Shown here piece by piece: positions 1-5,464 of a stretch of DNA of 6,995 bases. This stretch comes from Gp6-AA40 sp035764385 (GTDB taxonomy: Bacteria; Acidobacteriota; Vicinamibacteria; Vicinamibacterales; UBA2999): assembly GCA_035764385.1 (NCBI GenBank), contig DASTZI010000004.1, positions 1-6,995 on the forward strand. The letters run 5' to 3'. Numbering within the stretch: position 1 is the stretch's first letter; every line of letters begins with the position of its first letter. The position numbers were made by a program, and so were the translations under genes. Under the pieces are notes generated by a model. It was not told the DNA's origin and did no database searches. It saw nothing but the letters and a program-made list of their open reading frames with translations.

Positions 1-423
1 CCCTGGGCGACGCAGTTGAAGCTGGTGGGCGCCTATACGGTGCCGAAGGTCGACGCGCAGCTCAGCGCGACGTTCCAGAATCTTCCTGGCCCCGCCATCA
101 GTGCCACTTACGTCGCATCGAACGCGATCATCACTCCTTCGCTCGGACGGCCGCTGTCGGGTGGCGCCGCCAACGCGACCGTCAACCTCATCGCGCCTGG
201 CGCGACCTACGGCACGCGATTCAGCCAGCTCGATCTCCGTTTCGGAAAAACGGTCCGCATCGCGGGCTACAGGACGACCATCAATCTGGACATGTTCAAC
301 GCGCTGAACAGCAACGCCGTGCTGTCGCAGAACAACTCGTTCGGCGGCACCACCCTCTGGCTGACCCCACAGTCGATCATGCAGGCACGGCTGCTGAAGA
401 TCAGCGGTGTCTTTGATTTCTGA
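1..423 (+). CDS. TonB-dependent receptor-like outer-membrane protein, C-terminal end (5' truncated)
   Basis: The reading frame is open from base 1 to the TGA at 421-423, so this is the last 140 codons of a gene that begins outside the window. The sequence looks like the end of an outer-membrane beta-barrel. It has alternating polar and hydrophobic strands, a stretch reading LDLRFGKTVRI followed by TINLDMFNALN, and a final strand ending in Phe (GVFDF), the usual C-terminal signal for barrel assembly. The 'D-x-FNALN' pattern near the end is typical of the large TonB-dependent-receptor/Oar-like proteins with an N-terminal carboxypeptidase-regulatory-like domain that are abundant in Acidobacteriota. 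Such proteins sit in the outer membrane and are thought to import or bind bulky ligands; the ligand here is unknown. The plug and N-terminal domains are outside the window, so TonB dependence itself is inferred. The next gene follows after 8 bp, suggesting co-transcription. Confidence 0.82.
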   Translation, partial: PWATQLKLVGAYTVPKVDAQLSATFQNLPGPAISATYVASNAIITPSLGRPLSGGAANATVNLIAPGATYGTRFSQLDLRFGKTVRIAGYRTTINLDMFNALNSNAVLSQNNSFGGTTLWLTPQSIMQARLLKISGVFDF

Positions 424-431
424 AGACCGCC

Positions 432-1316
432 ATGGGCACACGATTCGTCTCGGGTTTGTTATTCGGGTTGCTCCTTTCGGCGAGCCCTGCCCATGCGCAG
501 GTGAGCCTCGTCGGCGACTGGAGCAGTCGCATTCATGAAGATCCGACGCGCACGGATCCATCGATTGGCGATTTCGGCGGCCTGCCGATGACGCCGCAGG
601 CGCTCGCGCACGCCGACACGTGGACCGAATCCCGCCTCACGCTGATCGAACGTCAATGCGTACCGAACGGGGCGTCCTGGGCATTCAGGGGACCGGCGCA
701 AATCCGCATCTGGGAGGAGAAGGATCCGGTCACGCAGGATGTCGTGGCGATCAAGACGTTCATCTCCACGTTCTCGCAAACACGAACGATTTGGATGGAT
801 GGCCGGCCGCATCCGGGGAAGTACGCCGCGCACACCTGGCAGGGATTCTCGACAGGCAAGTGGGAAGGCAGCATGCTGACCGTCGAGACGACACATCTGA
901 AGCGCTTCTTCCACCGCCGCAACGGCGTTCCGATGAGCGATCAAGCCGTGATGACCGAGCATTTCATCAGGCACGGTAACAATTACCTCACCCACGTGAT
1001 GATGGTTGACGATCCGGTCTATCTGACCGAGCCCCTCGTGGAGAGTCAGAATTTCGTGCTCGTGTCGAACGTCACGCCCGCGACGTACCAGACCTGGACG
1101 GTGTGCATCGCGCAGGAGGAGATCGCCGGACGTGAGCGAGGGTACGTCCCACACTACCTGCCAGGTCAGAACCCGTATCTCACGGAGTACGCCACGAAAT
1201 TTCACCTTCCGTTTGAGGCACCGCGGGCGGGAGCCGCGGCGATGTATCCGGAGTACCAAGCGAAGCTCAAACAGCTGCTGCAGGCGATGCCTCCGGCGGC
1301 GCCGTCGGTAAAGTGA
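432..1316 (+). CDS. secreted protein of unknown function (paralogue A of a pair flanking the MBL gene)
   Basis: A 294-residue protein starting at ATG 432, 8 bp after the receptor stop; only a weak GAAGA lies upstream. Residues 1-22 form a clear signal peptide (hydrophobic core VSGLLFGLLL, cleavage after AHA), so the mature protein is probably periplasmic or surface-exposed. There are no membrane segments after that. The mature part begins LVGDW and has only two cysteines (C76 and C225), which could form a disulfide. Recognisable motifs are RTIWMDGRPHP (118-128), HTWQGFSTGKWEG (134-146), RRNGVPMSD (162-170), VMTEHF (173-178) and DDPVYLTEP (193-201). I recognise this pattern as a recurrent uncharacterised family in acidobacterial and related genomes, but I know of no assigned function. 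The C-terminal half matches motifs in the protein at 2317-3066. The gene overlaps the next one by 4 bases (GTGA), implying translational coupling. No catalytic residues can be named. Confidence 0.85.
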   Translation: MGTRFVSGLLFGLLLSASPAHAQVSLVGDWSSRIHEDPTRTDPSIGDFGGLPMTPQALAHADTWTESRLTLIERQCVPNGASWAFRGPAQIRIWEEKDPVTQDVVAIKTFISTFSQTRTIWMDGRPHPGKYAAHTWQGFSTGKWEGSMLTVETTHLKRFFHRRNGVPMSDQAVMTEHFIRHGNNYLTHVMMVDDPVYLTEPLVESQNFVLVSNVTPATYQTWTVCIAQEEIAGRERGYVPHYLPGQNPYLTEYATKFHLPFEAPRAGAAAMYPEYQAKLKQLLQAMPPAAPSVK

Positions 1317-2320
1317 CAGGCAAAAGGTTCGAACGCATGCGCGAGACGTCTCACAGTGGGAGTGCCTGTTTTGCGCTCATCTGCCTGCTGGTGTGCACTC
1401 CCGTGGTTGGCGCGCAACCGCAGAACGGCGGCGCTGCTCGTCGGCCGGCACCGACGCCGAGCGCGCCGGTCGAGAATGTCGAAGTGGTGCAGGTCACGAG
1501 CGACGTCTACATGATCGGCGGCGGAGGCAGCAACGTGACCGTGAATGTCGGCGCGCAGGGGTTGTTCGTCGTCGACACCGGCGACGCCGCCGCGAGCGCG
1601 AAAGTGGTGGCCGCGATTCGCTCGATCTCGGACAAACCGATCCGTTACATCGCCAACACGAGCGCCGATCTGGATCACGTCGGTGGCAACATCGAGGTCA
1701 ACAAGCTCGGACAAGCGATCAAGTCACGCGAGGTGATCGACGAGAACGCCACCATCGTCGCGTTCGAAACGGTTCTCAACCGCCTGAGCGCGCCGACGGG
1801 GCAACGGTCGCCGCTGCCAGCGGCCGCATGGCCAACCTCCACGTTCACGACACCGCAGCAGGACTACGCGTTCAACAACCAGGCGATTCAGCTTTTCCAT
1901 CTCCCCGCCGCGCATAGCGACGGTGATACCGTCGTTGTCTTCCGGCGTTCCGATGTCGTCGCGACCGGCGATCTCTTCGACAAGACGCGTTATCCGGTCA
2001 TCGATGTTGCCAAGGGCGGGAGTATCACGGGCGAGATCGACGCCATCAACTGGCTTCTCGACATCATCGTTCCTGGTGAAAAGGAAGAAGGCGGAACGAT
2101 GGTCATTCCGGGGCATGGCCGGCTCTGCGACGAGAGTGAGGTCATGGAGTACCGCGACATGTTGACGATCGTCCGCGATCGTGTGAAAGCCATGGTGGAG
2201 AAGGGGATGACGCTCGAACAGGTCAAGGCCGCGAAGCCGACGTTCGAGTACGACCCTGAATACGGCGCGAGCGACGCGTTTGTCGAAGCCGTGTTCCGTG
2301 GCGTGCAGGTGAAGCGGTGA
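1313..2320 (+). CDS. secreted MBL-fold metallo-hydrolase-like protein with altered metal motif
   Basis: A 335-residue protein of the metallo-beta-lactamase fold. Residues 1 to about 35 look like a signal peptide (basic start, core ACFALICLLVC, cleavage near VVGA/QPQ), so it acts outside the inner membrane. Fold landmarks in order are the early strand GLFVVDTGD, the metal loop NTSADLDHVGGN (115-126), HLPAAHSDGD (196-205, with H201), ATGDLF (D220) and IPGHGR (H268). The usual HxHxDH motif reads SxDxDH here (S117, D119, D121, H122), so two site-1 histidines are absent while D121, H122, H201, D220 and H268 remain. The substrate is unknown; MBL proteins range from beta-lactamases to thioesterases and redox-linked hydrolases. 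GTG 1313 overlaps the previous stop (GTGA) and gives the more basic signal-peptide start. ATG 1337, with AAAAGG upstream, is a real alternative. The gene overlaps the next by another GTGA. Confidence 0.88.
   Translation: MTGKRFERMRETSHSGSACFALICLLVCTPVVGAQPQNGGAARRPAPTPSAPVENVEVVQVTSDVYMIGGGGSNVTVNVGAQGLFVVDTGDAAASAKVVAAIRSISDKPIRYIANTSADLDHVGGNIEVNKLGQAIKSREVIDENATIVAFETVLNRLSAPTGQRSPLPAAAWPTSTFTTPQQDYAFNNQAIQLFHLPAAHSDGDTVVVFRRSDVVATGDLFDKTRYPVIDVAKGGSITGEIDAINWLLDIIVPGEKEEGGTMVIPGHGRLCDESEVMEYRDMLTIVRDRVKAMVEKGMTLEQVKAAKPTFEYDPEYGASDAFVEAVFRGVQVKR
1322..1327 (+). promoter_or_regulatory. possible ribosome binding site for an alternative start at ATG 1337
   Basis: AAAAGG lies 9 bases upstream of an in-frame ATG at 1337 in the MBL-fold gene. 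It is a better Shine-Dalgarno match than anything before GTG 1313. If used, the protein is 8 residues shorter and its signal peptide starts MRETSHSG, with a less basic n-region. The sequence alone does not settle which start is used. Confidence 0.35.
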
Positions 2321-3066
2321 AGCCGCTGCTCCTGGCGCTGCTGCTGGCATCGCTGCCAGCGATTTCCCCGGACGCACAGCGTGGACGTGGCGCGGGAGGC
2401 GGCGCCCCCGCGTCACCGCAGCAGGCCGCGCCAGTGGATCTCACTGGCTATTGGGTGTCGGTCGTCTCTGAGGACTGGCGATATCGAATGCTCACTCCGC
2501 CAAAAGGCGACGTGGGCGGTGTGCCGCTGAATGCCGAAGGACGAAACATCGCCAACGCGTGGGACCCCGCAAAGGACGCAGGGTCCGGTGAGGCGTGCCG
2601 CGCGTATGGAGCAGCGGGCGTCATGCGCATTCCGGGACGATTGCATATCACCTGGCAGGACGAGCGCACGCTGAAGGTTGAAACCGACGCCGGCACGCAG
2701 ACACGGGTGCTTCGATTTGGCGGGGGCGCGGCTGCGGCCGCCGAACGGACGTGGCAGGGCAATTCGGTTGCTGCCTGGGACGCGGTGCAGGGTGGCAATG
2801 GATCACCGCGCTGGGGCACGTTGCGTGTCGTCACAACGCAGCTCCGCTCAGGCTACCTCCGCAAGAACGGCGCTCCGTACAGCGAGAACACGGTGTTGAC
2901 CGAGTACTTCGACCTGCAGTCCGGACCCAGGAACGCGACCTGGATCACGGTCACGACCATCGTGAACGACCCGAAGTACCTTACTCAGGAATTCATCACC
3001 AGCACCGATTTCCGCAAAGAACCCGACGGCTCGAAGTGGAAACCGACGCCTTGTGGCGTCGATTAG
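2317..3066 (+). CDS. secreted protein of unknown function (paralogue B)
   Basis: A 249-residue protein starting at GTG 2317 inside a GTGA overlap with the MBL gene stop. AGGTGA lies just upstream, and the signal peptide begins right at this start (MKPLLLALLLASLPA, cleavage near residue 20), which supports it. A Gly/Ala/Pro-rich low-complexity linker follows (about 22-40), then a folded domain beginning VDLTGYWVSVV (40-50). Two cysteines remain (C94, C246). The motifs RKNGAPYSENTVLTEYF (182-198) and NDPKYLT (217-223) correspond in order and spacing to RRNGVPMSDQAVMTEHF and DDPVYLT of the protein at 432-1316. The two are therefore probably distant paralogues, although the N-terminal halves differ and an Ala-rich insert (138-142) is present here. 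The likely location is periplasmic or surface. Function is unknown and no catalytic motif is evident. It is the last gene of the apparent operon; the stop TAG is at 3064-3066. Confidence 0.83.
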   Translation: MKPLLLALLLASLPAISPDAQRGRGAGGGAPASPQQAAPVDLTGYWVSVVSEDWRYRMLTPPKGDVGGVPLNAEGRNIANAWDPAKDAGSGEACRAYGAAGVMRIPGRLHITWQDERTLKVETDAGTQTRVLRFGGGAAAAAERTWQGNSVAAWDAVQGGNGSPRWGTLRVVTTQLRSGYLRKNGAPYSENTVLTEYFDLQSGPRNATWITVTTIVNDPKYLTQEFITSTDFRKEPDGSKWKPTPCGVD

Positions 3067-3134
3067 TTGGTGGTTGGTAGTTGGTCGTTCGTAGTGAACC
3101 GCCAGCAACTAACCAGTAACCGCCAACCACTAAC
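3066..3134. repeat. GTTGG-rich imperfect inverted repeat (stem-loop), possible terminator or dispersed intergenic repeat
   Basis: Immediately after the stop of the preceding gene, the left arm 3066-3083 (GTTGGTGGTTGGTAGTTG) pairs with the right arm 3117-3134 (TAACCGCCAACCACTAAC). I count 18 paired positions with one A/C mismatch (3079/3121) and three G-U type pairs, around a loop of about 33 bases. The arms are themselves internally repetitive (GGTTGG/GTTGGT units), so other pairings are possible. There is no T-tract, so it is not a classical intrinsic terminator, but it could end or stabilise the operon transcript. The composition differs strongly from the coding DNA around it. It resembles short repeats found between genes in some acidobacterial genomes; that comparison is from memory and unverified. 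Confidence 0.65.
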
Positions 3135-3149
3135 CAAGGCGCCGATTCC

Positions 3150-3182
3150 GGCGTGATCTGATTCCGATCCGCCTGGAGCTCG
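3150..3182 (-). pseudogene. relic of the 3' end of a TPP-dependent enzyme gene
   Basis: Read on the minus strand, this stretch encodes SELQADRNQITPES. The intact TPP enzyme at the right end of the window finishes LELRVDPNQITPDRRIG. Over E-L to T-P, 8 of 11 residues agree. At DNA level GGCGTGATCTGATT is identical at 3150-3163 and 5484-5497, and the ungapped match over 33 bases is about 26 identities, in the same orientation and codon phase. Upstream on the minus strand (towards about 3215) AAALRKRQP could continue the relic, but the alignment is lost within a few residues and no longer gene body survives. The relic runs straight into the inverted repeat, with no stop where the intact enzyme ends. 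This is interpreted as debris of a second, related TPP gene or a duplicated gene tail. The shortness of the match limits certainty. Confidence 0.5.
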
Positions 3183-3280
3183 GACGGCTGACGTTTGCGC
3201 AGCGCGGCCGCACAGCGGAGGCCGCAGCGTCCGGCGTTGCAATTGCACAAAAATCTGAATCGCGTTGTGACCGCTGCAGC

Positions 3281-3285
3281 AGAGG
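3281..3285 (+). promoter_or_regulatory. ribosome binding site deciding the kinase start
   Basis: AGAGG lies 8 bases upstream of ATG 3294. It favours that start over the upstream in-frame TTG at 3195, which would add 33 residues lying over the TPP relic region with no domain character. Confidence 0.55.
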
Positions 3286-3293
3286 CTCGTTTC

Positions 3294-4934
3294 ATGAGGA
3301 GTCACACCAACACGAGTTCAAGGCGACCACATCGTTCGCTGGACCGCGCCGGGGCCGTGTGGGGAACTCGTCATTTCGACGCCGAGAACCGCACCCGTGA
3401 AGAGCTCATCGCCCTGACGCACAGGCTCGAGGGCCGTCAGATCGAACTCGAACGCGAAAACACGGAGTTGCGCCACTCGGCGCAAGCCCTCTTTCACCGG
3501 CTGGAGCTCGACGAGCTGCTCTTCGATCTCTCGCGGACCTTCATCGGGCTGCCGGAGGAAGAGGTTGACGCCAACATCGAGCGCGGCCTCGCGCGCGTGG
3601 GCGAATTTCTCGAATTGGACCGCGTGACGCTCCTCGAGCTCTCTCACGACCACACGGAGATGACCGTCACGTACTCCTGGAATGTTCACGGCACGGCGAC
3701 ACCGCCCGCAGTCATCAGCAAACGCGCGCAGCCGTGGTGGGTGGGTCAGGTCTTGCGCGGCGAAGTGTCTCTTGCGTCGCACCCGGACGATTTGCCTGAG
3801 CAGGCAGCTGCTGAAAAGGAGTATCTCCGCCAGCGCGGCATCACATCCGCGGCATCGATTCCACTCAGGGTGAGCGGTGAGATTGCCGGGGCGATCTCGT
3901 TCGTTTCGCTACATCGTCACGTCGTCTGGACCGAGGAACTGGTAAATGAGCTGAGAGCCATTGGCGACATCCTGTGGAACGCGTTGACACGCCGTCGGTC
4001 AATGCAGGCGTTGATCAAGGCCCAGGGCTTCCTAGGTGACAGCGAGGAACGCTTTCGGTTGGCCATGAATAACGTCGCCGCGGGCGTCTACACCCTCAAC
4101 CTGAACGGAATGGTCACCTACATCAACCCGGCGGCCGAGGCCATTCTCGGCTGGACCAACGCAGAGCTCCTCGGCAAGAAGATGCACGATGTCACGCACT
4201 ACAAGCATCCGGACGGCACCCCCTACCCAGCGAGCGAGTGTCCCGGCCTGAATGTTCTGCGAGAGGGAACCGAGCTTCGTGAGCACGAGGACACGTTCAT
4301 TCGGAAAGATGGCAGTTTCGTTTCTGTGGTGTTCAGTGCGTCTCCCTTGAGGAAAGACCAGATGACAGTCGGGATCGTCATCGGATTTCGCGACGACACA
4401 CCGAGGCGCGAAGCGGAACGTGCCGTGCGCGAGAGCGAAGAGCGCTTCCGCCTGATGGCCAACGCCGCCCCGGTACTGATCTGGATGGCCGACGTCGACA
4501 AGCGATGCACGTACTTCAATCAGGGATGGTTGGAGTTTACCGGACGCCTGTTGGAGGCGGAGCTCGGAAACGGCTGGGTGGAGGGAGTTCACCACGATGA
4601 TGTCGAGAAATGCCTGGCTACGTACACGAAGGCATTTGATCGGCGCGAGCCATTCCAGATGGAATATCGGCTCAGACGGCATGACGGCGAATATCGATGG
4701 ATTTACGACCAGGCAGTGCCGCGGTTCAACGCGGACATTTCCTTTGCTGGTTACATCGGTTCATGCATTGACGTAACCGAGAGCAAGCTGTCCGCGCAGG
4801 CGCTGTCCACGATGAATCAGAGGTTGATCGAAGCGCACGAGGAAGAGCGGGCGCGCCTTGCGCGAGAGCGTTCAGCGGCTGGCATTACTGAGTCTCAATC
4901 TCCAGCTCGTGAAGCACACTCCGTTGCCTGCTGA
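3294..4934 (+). CDS. sensor histidine kinase, N-terminal part: GAF-PAS-PAS (frameshifted before the ATPase domain)
   Basis: From ATG 3294 this frame encodes 546 residues and no transmembrane segment, so the sensor is probably cytoplasmic. Residues about 33-70 are heptad-rich and likely a coiled coil (EELIALTHRLEGRQIELER). A GAF domain follows at about 73-233 (FLELDRVTLLEL, ITSAASIPLRVSGEIAGAISF). PAS domain 1 is at about 250-376 (SEERFRLAMNN, INPAAEAILGW, HPDGTPYPASECPG). PAS domain 2 with its PAC segment is at about 381-496 (SEERFRLMANAAPVLIWMAD, RRHDGEYRWIYDQAVP). The linker into the kinase core, NQRLIEAHEEERARLARE, ends at 4868. At that point the H-box LHDD should follow, but the frame changes, and the last 22 codons to the stop at 4932-4934 are out-of-frame read-through. 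The true continuation is in the frame of 4858-5454. Either the gene is a pseudogene or the sequence has an error here. The sensed signal is unknown. Confidence 0.82.
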   Translation: MRSHTNTSSRRPHRSLDRAGAVWGTRHFDAENRTREELIALTHRLEGRQIELERENTELRHSAQALFHRLELDELLFDLSRTFIGLPEEEVDANIERGLARVGEFLELDRVTLLELSHDHTEMTVTYSWNVHGTATPPAVISKRAQPWWVGQVLRGEVSLASHPDDLPEQAAAEKEYLRQRGITSAASIPLRVSGEIAGAISFVSLHRHVVWTEELVNELRAIGDILWNALTRRRSMQALIKAQGFLGDSEERFRLAMNNVAAGVYTLNLNGMVTYINPAAEAILGWTNAELLGKKMHDVTHYKHPDGTPYPASECPGLNVLREGTELREHEDTFIRKDGSFVSVVFSASPLRKDQMTVGIVIGFRDDTPRREAERAVRESEERFRLMANAAPVLIWMADVDKRCTYFNQGWLEFTGRLLEAELGNGWVEGVHHDDVEKCLATYTKAFDRREPFQMEYRLRRHDGEYRWIYDQAVPRFNADISFAGYIGSCIDVTESKLSAQALSTMNQRLIEAHEEERARLARERSAAGITESQSPAREAHSVAC

Positions 4935-5454
4935 GGCCGATCAGAAGATTGGAGCGGCAGTGCGACGGATTGCGGATCTCGCGACCGATCTTCAGGCGTT
5001 GTCACATCGTCTTCACTCTTCGAAACTGGAATCATTGGGGCTCGCTGGCGCGGCGGCCGGGTTTTGCGAAGAGCTATCCGATCAACAGAGCATCGAAATC
5101 GACTGTCACTCCGAGAACATCTCGGAAACGTTGCCGATCGAGATCTCGCTGTGTCTCTTTCGTGTGTTGCAGGAAGCCTTGCTGAATGCGATCAAGCATA
5201 GCGGCTCACGGCGTTTCGAGGTCTTGCTGCGCGGGGAAGCAGACGCCGTCGAGCTCACGATCAAGGATTCCGGGAGCGGCTTCGAGCCTCAACAGGGCGT
5301 CAAAGGTCGCGGTCTGGGCCTGACCAGCATGAAGGAACGGTTAGCACTCGTGCACGGGCACCTTTCCATTCACTCTGAGCTGGGGCGAGGAACGACGGTT
5401 CACGCGCGTGTGCCTCTCAGGCTCAAACGCAGTCCGGAGGACAAGCCAAGGTAG
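4858..5454 (+). CDS. sensor histidine kinase, C-terminal part: dimerisation helix remainder and HATPase domain
   Basis: This is the downstream frame of the broken kinase. Homologous coding starts at about 4870, and the TTG at 4858 is only a nominal start with no ribosome binding site. Residues about 5-75 are the rest of the HisKA_3-type dimerisation helices (QRLALLSLNLQL, DLQALSHRLHSSKLESLGL). The HATPase_c domain follows with its N-box QEALLNAIKHS (N110), G1 box DSGSGF (D137) and G2 box GRGLGLTSMKERL (from G150), then HGHLSIHSELGRGTTVHARVPL. This is the NarX/DegS-like class of kinase, which normally phosphorylates a LuxR-type response regulator. The ATP-binding site looks intact, but the phosphoacceptor His is missing from both frames. 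No response regulator is next to it. The stop TAG at 5452-5454 lies 10 bp from the convergent TPP gene stop, and no convincing terminator lies between them. Confidence 0.8.
   Translation: MRESVQRLALLSLNLQLVKHTPLPAEADQKIGAAVRRIADLATDLQALSHRLHSSKLESLGLAGAAAGFCEELSDQQSIEIDCHSENISETLPIEISLCLFRVLQEALLNAIKHSGSRRFEVLLRGEADAVELTIKDSGSGFEPQQGVKGRGLGLTSMKERLALVHGHLSIHSELGRGTTVHARVPLRLKRSPEDKPR
4866..4875 (+). other. H-box lesion: apparent small deletion and frameshift in the kinase gene
   Basis: The kinase frame reads ...RLARE up to GAG 4866-4868. The homologous continuation QRLALLSLNLQL begins at CAG 4873 in the +1-shifted frame. Family members of this type read RE-LHDDxxQRLA, which needs 18 bases between the Glu and Gln codons; only CGTT (4869-4872) is present. 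A loss of about 14 bases fits both the missing residues and the frame change (14 leaves remainder 2 on division by 3). The lost segment includes the phosphoacceptor His. Confidence 0.7.
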
Positions 5455-5464
5455 TCTGCTGCGC

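Noticed and set aside
459..1259. Long open frame on the minus strand across the first secreted-protein gene
   Set aside because: It is rich in Arg/His with no domain character, and it is antisense to a gene with a signal peptide and family motifs; GC-rich coding DNA often gives such frames.
1724..2416. Long minus-strand frame opposite the MBL gene
   Set aside because: The opposite strand encodes recognisable MBL motifs; this frame shows only a low-information Arg/His-rich composition.
3237..3270. Possible promoter (TTGCAA or TTGCAC as -35) before the kinase gene
   Set aside because: No acceptable -10 element is found at a 16-18 base spacing.
3195..3293. TTG 3195 as the kinase start, adding 33 residues
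   Set aside because: The extension covers the TPP relic area, has no domain features and no good ribosome binding site; ATG 3294 has AGAGG 8 bases upstream.
4032..4682. 216-codon minus-strand frame across the PAS domains
   Set aside because: It is antisense to two clear PAS domains and has no motifs of its own.
4858..4934. Programmed ribosomal frameshift joining the two kinase frames
   Set aside because: No slippery heptamer is visible, and a shift would still leave out the H-box residues, so a deletion explains the data better.
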